Part shown: positions 24,482 to 35,605 of the stretch, one piece after another
Layout: each line of letters opens with the position of its first letter
Numbering within the stretch: position 1 is the stretch's first letter
From: Andrena cerasifolii
Taxonomy: Eukaryota > Arthropoda > Insecta > Hymenoptera > Andrenidae
DNA length: 64,000 bases
Direction of reading: 5' to 3'
NCBI RefSeq assembly: GCF_050908995.1
Contig: NC_135124.1
Span: 10,106,001-10,170,000 of the forward strand
The notes under the pieces: generated by a model
The model's database searches: none
Seen by the model: the letters and a program-made list of their open reading frames with translations, nothing else
Told to the model about the DNA's origin: nothing
Position numbers and translations under genes: made by a program

Positions 24482-26186
24482 TCGTGAAACGTAGACAAGA
24501 AAATCAGGTGACAAGAATTACAGAGAAATCGAGGAAGCTGCATAAATTCGGGTGACCGAGGATCCCGTTGCACAAAAGTGTCCAGCCGCGAGGAGGCGAC
24601 AGCAATGTCAACGACAGCGATATATAATGCCCACGATTCCCCGCGATACAGATTTTACTTAGAATCGAATATGCGCCCAGCGATCTGCGTTCGTGGACGA
24701 AGGCTTCAGAAGCTGTTCCCCGCTCGCATCTTGCCAGCGAAACGCGCGTACCATTGCGCCCCGCACTCGTTCCAGATAATCTCGAACGAGCATCGCGGCT
24801 CGTAAAGTCCAACGAAATCGTCCACGCGCGAATCCGTCCACATTGTTTCCTTTTTAACAACCGGTGGCAGATCGTGGCGTTTAATCGCGCCAGCGAGGCG
24901 CACAGATATCGCGGCAGGAATTCCGTGGCGCGTGGTCTCCTTCGCCGCCGACCGAGCGGCGATCGCGAAATTAACGGGCGACCGTTCCCGATAACGCGGC
25001 GGCTTCGCACCGGCCGCGACCGTCGGTCGAGTTATCGAGGAACGCAGAAACGGTCGGGGGAGTGAAAATGCAAATCGGCCGGGGAGATTTACACGGCCGC
25101 GCAATCAACGATTAAGGGAAAACGCTCGGCGGACGAAGAAGGATCGGGCCCCGATTAAAAGAGGCTCTGTACCGCGCCAAAAGATTTAAACGGCGCGCGG
25201 AGTTTGTTCAAGATTTCATATCTCGACCGTTTCCACTTTTATTATGCAGATGAGCCGGGCGTCGGGCCGCGCCTTTATTCCGTGCTATCGCGCCGTTTGG
25301 CTTCGTGGTCGGAGGCAGCTACGTGCCTGGCCCGTGAAAAAACGAGGCAAATAAAGGAAGGGAAGCGGACTGCCGGGGTGACCCGTGCAGAAAGTAAACG
25401 TCGCTGGGGTTCGAAGAGAGAGTGGGGGGGGGAGGGGGCAGTCCGCGATAGAGATAGATAATCTAATTTGCAATCCAGCCTCTGGATCACGCGCGCGCTC
25501 GCCAACCAACGAGGAATTAATGCCCGTCGAGCTGATCCGATTTAAAATTCATTATCCGTCGATAAAGCTTGAAACCATTATTTCATTTGCGCAAGATTAA
25601 CGGGTGCACTCAGCTGGACAAATACACCGATCGATGAGATTACCGGGCGCGCATTCCAGAATCTAATAAATTAGCGATGTTACTCGCTCGCCCGTGTAAC
25701 TTCATTTTCCGTGGCCGCGTGCACGGTATCGCCACGGTCGCCGTTCCGTGTTTTACGATACCGTTGATTCGCAATAAATTAACGGCGACAGGTCGCGAAC
25801 CCTCGGCCGCGGCACGCTAGAGAATAGGATATTCGCGTTACTTAATGGGCACCATTCAAGTGTTACGGGCCGCACGTGCTGCGCCCGCCGCTGCCGGCGA
25901 GGATGCAGGGGAGCCGTTCGCGGAAAGTAATGCAGTTTCGATGGGAAACTCTGGAAGCGGGGCTTGGATCTTCTTTTTAAGCGTTTTGGTAATTGCAGCG
26001 TTTCGGGTGGATGGACGCGATTAATGAGTTGCAGGGGAATTAAGTGGTGTTCGCTCAGTTCTATCGATAGCTAAATGTGTGGTGGTGGTAACTTTTTAAA
26101 AACGCAGGGAGGAGGTCGTTGACAGTGAGGCAACGAAGTAATGTAAGACAACTTTAACATCTCTGGAATGTTCTAAGAAAATGTTA
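24482..26186. other. No gene seen; one G-run
   Basis: GC-rich DNA with chance frames on both strands (24504-25104). A plus-strand G run at 25424-25438 (nine G, an A, five G) could form a quadruplex. 25500-25800 contains many TTAA/AATTA cores in GC-rich flanks. Confidence 0.5.
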
Positions 26187-27089
26187 AGTCTATTAACAAA
26201 CTGTTCTCTCCCAGAAAAAACCACTGTGCACCTTAAAAAATAAGTGCTGAAACTATGAAGAAAACAATGGAAATAAAACAACATGTTGCTATTAGATTCA
26301 AGCCTATTACCAAACTCTTCTCTCCCAGAAAAAACACTGTGCACCTTAAAATATAAGTGCTGAAACTATAAAGAAAAAAATGGAAATAAAACAACATGTT
26401 ACTATTAGATTCAAGCCTATTACCAAACTCTTCTCTCCCAGAAAAAACACTGTGCACCTTAAAAAATAAGTGCTGAAACTATAAAGAAAAAAATGGAAAT
26501 AAAACAACATGTTGCTATTAGATTCAAGTCTATTACCAAACTCTTCTCTCCCTGAACAACCACTGTGCACCTTAAAAAATAAGTGCTGAAACTATGAAGA
26601 AAAAAATGGAACTAAAACAACATGTTGCTATTAGATTCAAGCCTATTACCAAACTCTTCTCTCCCAGAAAAAACACTGTGCACCTTAAAAAATAAGTGCT
26701 GAAACTATAAAGAAAAAAATGGAAATAAAACAACATGTTGCTATTAGATTCAAGTCTATTACCAAACTCTTCTCTCCCTGAACAACCACTGTGCACCTTA
26801 AAAAATAAATGCTGAAACTATGAAGAAAAAAATGGAACTAAAACAACATGTTGCTATTAGATTCAAGCCTATTACCAAACTCTTCTCTCCCAGAAAAAAC
26901 ACTGTGCACCTTAAAAAATAAGTGCTGAAACTATAAAGAAAAAAATGGAAATAAAACAACATGTTACTATTAGATTCAAGTCTATTACCAAACTCTTCTC
27001 TCCCAGAAAAAACACTGTGTACCTTAAAAAATAAGTGCTGAAACTATGAAGAAAAAAATGGAAATAAAACAACATGTTACTATTAGATT
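26187..27089 (+). repeat. 113-bp satellite array, about 8 units
   Basis: The landmark CTGTGCACCTT, one copy ending GTGTACC, recurs exactly every 113 bp at 26224, 26337, 26450, 26563, 26676, 26789, 26902 and 27015. The array starts with a partial degenerate unit and ends inside a unit near 27089. Two unit types alternate in the middle, one with CCCTGAACAACCACTG and one with CCCAGAAAAAACACTG. The 226-bp dimers 26451-26676 and 26677-26902 differ at only one visible base. 113 is not a multiple of three, so the repeated open frames on the minus strand are artefacts. Confidence 0.95.
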
Positions 27090-29575
27090 ACATGCCGTTA
27101 ACTCCACTTATTTAACCCCTTCGAATAATCACCCTCCCCATCCCACGTTTCACGAGGTACTTTCGATCAAAGACTCCCCCAGACACATTTCAAACTCCTA
27201 CCCCGTCCCACGCCTCCTAAAATCCCTTTCACCGTTTCGGAAATATCGGAGGAATCACCCCCTCGCTGCGCGTCGAAAATCTGACACCTTCGAAGGCACC
27301 TTGACTGGTTTCGTCAGCGAGAAACTGCGTAGTCGAAATCTTCACAATGCGAGCCGTCCCCCGTGGACGTTTTATGGGGTTACGGGCAGGGTTCTTTGGT
27401 TAGGGGCGGAAGAACGAGAGGGTGACTCCGTCGCGAGGAGTTATTGATTCCCTCGGCTCGGGCCGTAGAGCTCGAGAAGAAGAGATGAGAGCTCGAGACG
27501 TGTGCGAGTTCGTTGCAGTTTCCCTTCAAGTCCGCCTCTCCTCCGCCGCCATTCCAAGAAAATGAAAAAAGAGCCGGGGCAACGGGAGGATTTACGGAAC
27601 ACAGCCTGAAATTGCCGTGCGCTCCCCGCGCGAACGAAAACTTGCTCCAAGTATCTACGGATGGAAAGCGCGATTATACCTCGCGAACTTAGCTACTTTA
27701 CGCGATTTTAAACCTCTGTTCTCAGCGAACCCTGGGAATTACCTTCGCGGTGTTTTCCGTTTCATAAAACAGACGCTGCAGGCGTTGAAAGCGATCCCGT
27801 TTACGCTACTCAGTCGCAGAGCTTTACAGATGCTGCGCCAATGAGATACAGTTAAATCATTCTGCTTCTAACAGCTGCCGCAAGACTGGAACTCGCCTAA
27901 AAATCCCGGGACCAAGGAAGCTGAGTCGAAACGGTTTGGCGCCAGATAGGGTAGGCGGGCAGAAGTCGTTCCCTTAAACGGAAGAAAAATTCGCCCCCCA
28001 TCGAATCAGGAAAACTATTTGCCCGGCCGGCTATGGGCATGATTGCCGGTTGAACATTTACGTTCGTGGAACGCGGGCCACTGTGCGATACCGTGGAATA
28101 AGGGGAGAATTGGGAGCCAGCCGAGAGGGTGGAAAGGAACGGAAGGAGACGCGGGAGGGAAGAAAACGTGCCGCAATTTTAGCCTTTTACCCTTTTATGA
28201 ATTCTAGAACTACCCCGACGGGACCGCTCCGGGTTATGCGGTTATGCAAAAGCTGAGTCAAGCGCGATCGGAATTACGCGCGGCGGCGGCCAGCGATAAA
28301 GGTATACAGAAATTGCAGTTTCGAAAAGTTCCCCAGCCAGCGCGAAGGGGTGGAGGAGTTTCAGTCACCGGCTGCGACCTACCTCCTTCACGGCTCCCTT
28401 TGTGCCAGCTTACACGCTCCGCTGGTAAAAGACCCCCGGATATGCGACTGCGACAGCGAGGAGACCAGGGCGAGGGAGCGCCGCTCGAAACCGGGGAGGG
28501 CTGACTCTTCGCTGTTTTCGTATGCCAACATCGATCCCGATACCCCCCTCCTCGCTATCCAGGGGAAAGCCCTTGCACGAGAGTTTACGAGGGCTACGGG
28601 CCGAAAGATTGCGCGTCAGAATCTCTGGCTGCGGGGTGCCTACCAACCGATTCGCGAAACCCACCTGATTTCGAGGGCTCCGAGGCGGAATTCGGTGGCG
28701 GCAATGGGGAAGCGTGTCGAATCGAACGAGGGGGAGATTCCTCGAGTCAATTAGCAAGTGTACAATCAATCTTTAGAACGTTGCTTCCAAAATGCCAGAA
28801 CTTTAGTCTCGTTAAAGAACAAGGGACGAGGTTCAAGTATGGAGAATCAACTTCGCGCTGAATCTACCATTTCCATCGTGCATTCGTGGAGCACACATCT
28901 CCTTGTTTCTTCGCCGAGCTCCAAAGACAATTCTCACAGTCGATTGAATAATTCAGCCAGTCACGTTGCCGGCAATGAAGCGCGGTAATGCGGGTTAATT
29001 ATCGTCATCGGCAGAAGCTGCTTTGCATGTCGTTACGGGCAGGGCAGATTAAGAGATTGACGTTGACTCATACAGAGCGCCCCCGTCCCAGTGTGTTGTT
29101 TCCCCTCTGCGGCGCGGTGTATAGACGGCAGGAAGATACACAGGAGTCCTCCTTCCTGTTCTCGTTTTACCTCCGGCCCAGCCACCCCCGCGGAACTTAA
29201 GGTTTATCGACGAGGTTGCTTGGTTTCGGTTAAAGGGTCCCGGCCGCCCCTCGAGCCGGAGGGAAAGATAAGCTCGCCCTGTTTACAGCCACCCTCAGCG
29301 TGGAAAACGATCGGGGACGAGATTTTCATCGCGACGCGTCTATCGGATCCGACGTGATATCTCGCGTAGCCCGGCGACCACGCGGCTCGAGAGGCGGGAC
29401 ACGGTAATTTTTTTTTCTCCTCCCGGCCGATCTTCTGTTCCGGATGAAAGGAAAGAATTTCAATTTTCAGATTCCGCATTACGTCCGCGTACACGGACGG
29501 ACGAAGAGAGGATGAAGGAGAGCGCAATCGAGAAAATTTAATTCAACGCGGTTATCGGGCAGCCTCGCGCCACCA
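27090..29575. other. No gene seen
   Basis: GC-rich DNA after the satellite. Frames on both strands (27046-27447, 28350-28769, 28758-28988) show no domain or homologue that I recognise. Confidence 0.5.
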
Positions 29576-29591
29576 CCCCCCCCCCCCCCCC
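29576..29591 (+). repeat. C16 homopolymer
   Basis: Sixteen consecutive C residues, preceded by CACCA. The minus strand is a G16 run. It is prone to length error in sequencing and could form a quadruplex or i-motif. Confidence 0.95.
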
Positions 29592-29936
29592 GATATCCGC
29601 CCTCCATCGATTCAGTGAAAGTAGGCTGATATTTCAGCGGCGTACACTTTGTTTACGACACCTTGGAGAGAATAAACCAGCCGACCAATTGGGGCGAAGA
29701 TTTTTTTTTCCCGCCCCCTCACGCGGTATTTTTATCGAGGTTGCCGCGGTAAAAATACCGTGCTAGGCGTCGTGATTAAGTTTACATCCCGTCGATGTTA
29801 CATCGCCGAAGGAGGAATTCTAATTCCGCGGCGGGCTTTCTTCCTGGTTCCGAGGGATAGCGGCGCTTAGCGTTGAAGTTCGACCAGCGAAAGGAGAAGT
29901 GAGAGGAGATTCTCGAAGGAAGGTACTCGGGGATAC
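29592..29936. other. No gene seen
   Basis: Short spacer between the poly-C run and the next fold-back. Nothing recognisable. Confidence 0.5.
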
Positions 29937-30399
29937 GAGCTGTTCCACGTCAAAACGAATAGGCGAAACATTCAGTTTCACCGATTCTCTTCAAGATTAC
30001 AGCATCTGTCGATAACCTTGCAAAAATAAAAGTATACCGATTTTCAACGGCCTATGTCGAATAGTTTTCGAAATATTTAATGTTAAAATTTCGGAAATTC
30101 AAACAAAATCGGCTGACGCGTCATCCCTTGAGAAATCATTCCTTCAGTTTTAAAATGAACCCAAGACGGTGGCATTATCTTTAAAAATGACCGAGATATT
30201 ACAGTTTTAGTGAAGACGCGTCAGCCGATTTTGTTTCAATTTTCGAAACTTTAACATTAAATATTTCGAAAACTATTTGACGTAGGCCGTTGAAATTCGG
30301 TATACTTTATTTTTGCAAGGTTATCGACAAGTGCTGTAATTCTGAAGAGAATCGGTGAAACTGAATGTTCCACCTATTCGTTTTGACGTGGAATAGCTT
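29937..30399. repeat. Long fold-back element (about 186-bp arms)
   Basis: The left arm 29938-30123 is repeated inverted at 30214-30398. Landmarks are AGCTGTTCCACGTCAAAACG at the left outer end against CGTTTTGACGTGGAATAGCT at the right, and GGCTGACGCGTC against GACGCGTCAGCC at the inner ends. The spacer is about 90 bp. Identity looks about 90 percent. The flanks share ATAC directly outside (29933-29936 and 30400-30403), a possible 4-bp target duplication. The arm contains ATATTTCGAAAACTATT (30261-30277), a motif shared with other fold-backs here. No coding capacity. Confidence 0.85.
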
Positions 30400-30403
30400 A
30401 TAC

Positions 30404-32537
30404 GTAGCTGGAATTTTTAACGAGCGCTGTTTCCTTCCGCGCGGAGCTTTTCAGCGGGACGAGCCCGCGGGCAATTAAGCGGCGAGATCCCCATCGCGAT
30501 ATCCCTCTACCCAATCTAACGCGATATCGCCGAGCGGGCAAAGAATTAGCGAGCTTTCTTTGCGCGACGGAGGGAATTGAATTTTCAGATTTCCTTGGGA
30601 GCCTCTTCCCACTTGTAATAACAAGCCCCCACCCTCCCGCGATAAGATTCAATCCCAGGCAAAGGAGTCTGGATGACTCGATTGGACGACCCTGTAATAA
30701 CGAAGCTCGTTAAATTCTAAGCGCCCGACACCTCGCGAGCACCGAACCTCCATCGCGGGATGATCGTCGAAGGGAGTCTGCGCAGGACTGCTGGCCGGTC
30801 AGCGATTTTTCGTCAAAGTATCGTGCGATCCAATTTTAAGGTCAATAAGATTTCTCTTATCGTGTCTGCCGGTCTACCGTCGTGGCTCGCTAAGTTTCCT
30901 TCGGGGTTGGAATCTAATTTACGGGGAGGGGAAAAAATGGAGTGGCCTGGACGTACAAACGAGGGTAATCGGCCGTCCAAATATTATCATTTTTAATGGA
31001 CTGTGTTCCAGCGACGGCGTTCCACTTAAAATCCAGCGAAATTAATCCTCCGGCAATTCAGGCCAATAAAGCCAGCTTCTTTTTCTCTTCTCCTCACTCT
31101 TACACCCCCGGCTCTCCTGGAGCCGCTATATTCCTCTGTTTATTCTACCTTTTCACCTCTCTTCTGCTTCTTCTTCGCAGCCCTTCGCTATCTTACTGCC
31201 AGCTCGAACCACTCGAGATACGCCACTAACCCTAATACTATTACCGTCATCCCCTGTCAGGAGAATCTGCGGCGGAGTGTCCTCGATCCCAGCAACAACA
31301 ATTTGCAGGTTTCCTTCAGCCGGCTGGAATCACGGGGGAATACAACGAGAGTCCTTCGCCGTTGGAAACTTTAAAACAGCCTCTCTCCTCCCCCTCATCT
31401 AAGTGAATAACAATCATGAAGCGAATCCGACGACCCTTCCCCCCTCAGGACGCTACTATTCCCCCGGGGATGGCAGTTCTGGGGTGGTGGATGCGAAATT
31501 TTCGAACCTCCACGCTTTACATCTGCGAACCCTGCGCCTGCCGAGGGGTGCTCTTTTGCAAATAATCGCATAGGTAACGAATATTTGCGGACCGGAGGCG
31601 CCGATCTGGCTGCGCACACATCGATTGTTTCCCTGGCGAAAGCGGGAGGGGAGGAATTTCCGTGGATCACCGGCAATTTCTTCGCGATATCATCCGGCCA
31701 CCGCGATGTTATCGCGCGCGACACAATGATCAACAACGTCTGAACGTGTCCCCGGAGGAACACCGAAACGCTCTCACAATGGCGCGCGATGGAAGCGGTT
31801 TCGGTTATCCTTTTAACGGTTAATCGGTCGGCGTGGCTGGCTATAAATTCCCTGGGAAAAGAATCACCTCCGTCGAGAATCGAGAACGCTGGTTTCCCTC
31901 TTCCTCCCCGCTCCTCGAGCGAGCCGGGCTTTTCATCCCGCGAGCAGACAGGAACCAGTCGAACGAGTATCTCGAATCGATACGACCGAGAAGAAACAAT
32001 GGCGCACCGCGGGCGATGGGGAGGGCGGCGGGCAGGGAAGACGAGGACGGTTCACGATGGAACGACGGATAATTGCGTTAAATAATCGACAGAGCTCGAA
32101 AGAGCGAGGCGGATAAACCGCCCTCCCTCTTTACAGTGGTTACGTGTGTAGACGCGTTTATGTGCACGCGGGGTTGGACGGGTGTGGGTTTTATACAGAG
32201 AGGGGGAGGGCTCCAGCTAGGACAGATCTAACGCGAGGACAATGAGGGTGGCAATGGGTACGTTCCCTCCATTGTGCTTTGTTAATTAAAGCCCCGCGCA
32301 ATTACCGACGACGCAACTGTTTCTTTCACCGTCCCGTAAGGCGCCTGTGCCGCTCTAGCTTTGGCCTCCGCTCTGCTGCTGCACCCTAATGCCCTGCCTT
32401 GTGAAAAAACCATCCTCCTGTATCGCGAAATGTAACTGCGAGCAGTTACGTTCCACGCGATCTCTTTCTCTGACTTTCGTGTGGCGATCTCGCGGCAAGT
32501 GACGTGGGTACCTATACACTTCTCGTAGTGGTATATC
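30404..32537. other. No gene seen
   Basis: Mixed GC-rich DNA. Frames at 31395-31763 (minus) and 31789-32085 (plus) have no recognisable domain. Pyrimidine-rich stretches occur near 31080-31190. Confidence 0.5.
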
Positions 32538-32540
32538 TTA

Positions 32541-32972
32541 CAAGGGTACATCCCGAACACGGAAATTCAAAAAATTCTGAAACCTTGTGAATATGTGGGG
32601 AATTTTCTCCCGATTATCGCGCAATTTTTGTTTGCTGCCCAAATTCACTATATACGGGTGTGATTGACCCCTGATAATCCGGTTATTTTCCGAATTTGTG
32701 CTGTAACTCGCGAACTGTAAAATAATTTTCTTACCAAATGATAGATCTAATTAAAAGAAGTAACTTTTGTCTTGGAACTTTTTTTGTATTTCTTACACGT
32801 CGGGAGTTATAACACAAAATCGGAAAGTAGCCGAATTTTCAGGGGTTAATTTCACCGCCTTCTAGTGAATTTGGGCAGCAAACAAAAATTTCGTTGTAAT
32901 TAGGAGGGAATCCCCTACATTTTCACAAAGTTTCAAAATTTTTTGAATTTTCGGGTTCGGGACCTTCCCTTG
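32541..32972. mobile_element. Fold-back MITE with possible TTA target duplication
   Basis: The left arm 32541-32720 is repeated inverted at about 32793-32972. The outer ends are CAAGGGTACATCCCGAAC and GTTCGGGACCTTCCCTTG. A strongly matched block is TTTTTGTTTGCTGCCCAAAT against its complement near 32867-32886. TTA lies immediately outside both ends (32538-32540 and 32973-32975), which would fit a PIF/Harbinger-type insertion. This rests on three bases and is weak. Arms are roughly 80 percent identical by eye. No coding capacity. Confidence 0.75.
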
Positions 32973-32975
32973 TTA

Positions 32976-33300
32976 GTGGAGTAATTGTCTGGGGATGTGG
33001 AAGGGTTTTTTCTGCAGGGTGGACTTGAGTTAGTGGCACGAGAATTATATGTTGTAGCCTACGTGCACACGGTAAGGGGAGGATCTTTATTAATTCATTA
33101 CGGGACCACCTTTGTGAGTAAAGTTACACTATTGCGATTATAAAGTGCACGTATAAACTTATTTTTTATTCATTTACGCCCTTTACTCCCTCTCTAAATT
33201 TGTATCTAATTTCTGGTCTGGTTAAGTTCGAGCGTCTGTAATTTCCCCATAAATGACGCAAACTGCCGTACACACGATAGTTCCGTGCCTCCAATATGTA
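32976..33300. other. No gene seen
   Basis: AT-rich to mixed DNA without a recognisable element. Confidence 0.5.
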
Positions 33301-33600
33301 ACAGCGAATTAATCAATTTATACGAACTATCGAGGCGACAGGTAATCGTGTTAAATGGCACGTAATATGTCCCCCGCTTAATTGCCTTATTAAAGCGGCG
33401 GATCGATCGAAATAATTGAACCGTCCAATTATTAAATGTCAGCCTGAATAATACCGAGCTAATAGCAGACGTATCAATAACACTGCGCCGTTAATGTCCA
33501 CAATAATTGTAATTCCAATGTGCATTTTATCGCATTATTGTACTAACGATTCGACATATTTGAATTCGGGCGGATAGAATAATAGCCAATTCTAGGGGCA
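33301..33600. promoter_or_regulatory. Cluster of ATTA/TAAT cores, speculative enhancer
   Basis: I count about 16 ATTA or TAAT tetramers in 300 bp, several times the few expected at this base composition. They include AATTAATCAATTTA and CCAATTATTAAATG. ATTA is the core bound by many homeodomain proteins. No conservation data are available and AT-rich DNA can produce such clusters, so the regulatory label is only a suggestion. Confidence 0.2.
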
Positions 33601-34759
33601 TTGTAAAATCCACGACAATTAAACATCCACTCGCGTCGAACTTAGGTAATTCCTCGACTCCGAACTATAAATCCCCCAGCGGCCCTTGGGAACGACCATT
33701 CGCTTCGTAATACGATGATTCCCATAATTTACATTTTGCTTATTAAACCTCCCGCAGATCCCTCGCCCTGTGTTATTATCTAACCATTCAAGCGCCAGCT
33801 AGATATTGCCGCGGAAAAATCAATTCCAATCATAACTCGTCCCTAATCGGCAGGAGGCGTCGCACCCACGAGGCTGTTACGTTATTTTCCTTCCCGCGGG
33901 TTTCCTACGACGATCGTTTACCCGACACGTATATCCCCGAGACCACGAACCCTCTGTTATTTTTTTCCACCCTCGAAGCGTTATCGGTCGGAGGGTAAGC
34001 GTCAAAGATACGTCCGAGCGTCCACGATGGATGGACGTCTGGCGATGAGAGACGCGGCGGAGGGAGGCTCGCAGGAAGCTCGCACGCGATCTCATTCGAA
34101 CGAGAAACCAACCTCCCGGGGATGAAGATAAGACACGAAGCGCCGCGTAGGTAGGTGTCGGCTTATTTGCATACAGAAGAACGAAACCATAGGTAGGAGC
34201 AAGGGAAGGACGAGCTCCATATATAGGATATATCCTGGGGAAATCGTTCTGCCAGGAAAGCTCGTCGCATTCCACCGCTGTCAGACATCGCTGTGGCGGA
34301 ACGCACGTACGGGGTGTCCTATTCTAATCGATTCATAGAAATATCCATGGAATAAAATTATTAGTGGTACCGGTAACAATTTTGGGTGCCAGTTGAAGGG
34401 GTTCAGTGGGAATTCTACAGAGTCAGGAAGGAAACTAGATTAGTATAGCGCAAACATTTTACCCCCTTGTGTTGCCCAGCTTAGGAGGCTGGGTTCACAC
34501 TCTACATAAAACAGACTTGGGTATAATAATCGGTTTATTAACTGGTTTCAAACATATTGCAGGTACCCTAATTTGCTTACTGTTTGATAACAGATAAATA
34601 AGTTTTACATAGATAAATTTTAATTTCTTTTCGATAAAATGTGTCTCCTCTATTTCAAATGAAATAATCCTGCTAATATATGTATAATAAATGCGCAAGT
34701 GAGTATGGATGTTTGTTACTTAATCACGTCGTAACTACGCGTACTCTAGGACCAGGAAT
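33601..34759. other. No gene seen
   Basis: 33850-34280 is GC-rich with chance minus-strand frames. 34320-34759 is AT-rich and may include more of the transposon relic that ends at 34959. Confidence 0.5.
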
Positions 34760-34959
34760 AACATATAGAATACTTTTTATCCCGATTCTTTTAACCGATC
34801 TGGACTAAATTTTGCATAATTACTCTCTAGAACCCTGTGGAAAATATAAGCTACCATGAAATCTGGACATCCCAACCCTTCCTCCTTATTTCCACCCTGT
34901 TGATACTCCGTGATAATCGAAGTTTTGCCCGGGCCACGCCGGGTATTTTATTAAGCTAG
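34760..34959 (+). mobile_element. Possible Helitron-like 3' end
   Basis: The sequence CCCGGGCCACGCCGGG (34928-34943) can form a short GC stem (CCCGG/CCGGG). It is followed 12 bases later by CTAG at 34956-34959 and then T. A subterminal hairpin shortly before CTRR, next to T, is the Helitron 3' signature. The upstream text (TACTTTTTATCCCGATTC at 34771, and TCTGGAC repeated) resembles arthropod repeats with such ends, from memory only. The 5' end was not found, and a truncated LINE tail remains possible. Confidence 0.4.
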
Positions 34960-34960
34960 T

Positions 34961-35583
34961 ATGATACATAAATTTGAATAAAGCCATTAATGCAGCTTTT
35001 CCAAAATTACGTCTTTTCTCTACGAAGATTTCAAATCGGCGCCCGGGGCAGATGCATCCGCTACCCTCCCGAGTTCTTTCCTTGTACAGAATACCTAAAT
35101 CTAATTTCTTTGCAAAGGGAGATTTTGAAGCTGTCGGATTTCGTAACTATATAAATTTATACCGTGAATTTCGAATGGATAGAGTGGATTGTATTAGCGA
35201 GGCCTATCAAAGAGCATTTCGCTAATGTGAATTGCGTGGACGATATACATAGTGACAGGGGGAAAAAATGAGCGATCACGGTGTAATTAGAGCAGAGGGA
35301 ACGAAAGAGATGAATGTACCCCCTGTAATTGTCCGTAAACGAATCAATCCGCGCGTGCATTCGCAAGATTAATCCCCGAGTAGCGAGGAGCAGCCCCCGT
35401 GACGATGATAGCAGCACACATCCAAGCCGAGCGTGTACCGTGCGCAGCGTGATGTGGGTGGTAGGAAGATTAGTTTGCATGCGGAATGATTGCATTGTAC
35501 AGCGCTGCAAGTGACCCGGTTTCGCTAATCATGCCGACGGGCAATGAGATCGCGTACAATCCAAGCGTGACCACACACGCCGG
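34961..35583. other. No gene seen
   Basis: Mixed DNA with short overlapping frames and nothing recognisable. Confidence 0.5.
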
Positions 35584-35605
35584 CCCTCCCCCCTACCCCC
35601 CGCCC
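35584..35605 (-). other. Canonical G-quadruplex motif on the minus strand
   Basis: The plus strand carries C runs of 3, 6, 6 and 3 separated by T, TA and G. The minus strand therefore has four G runs with loops of 1, 2 and 1 bases, an unusually strong quadruplex pattern. It sits in a GC-rich patch with no gene recognised beside it. Confidence 0.6.

Noticed and set aside
26096..26796. Repeated minus-strand frames starting MHSVFSGREEFGN
   Set aside because: They arise from the 113-bp satellite. The repeat length is not a multiple of three, so the frame changes each unit.
28758..28988. Plus-strand frame of 76 codons with balanced residues
   Set aside because: No homologue or motif recognised. 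This length is expected by chance.
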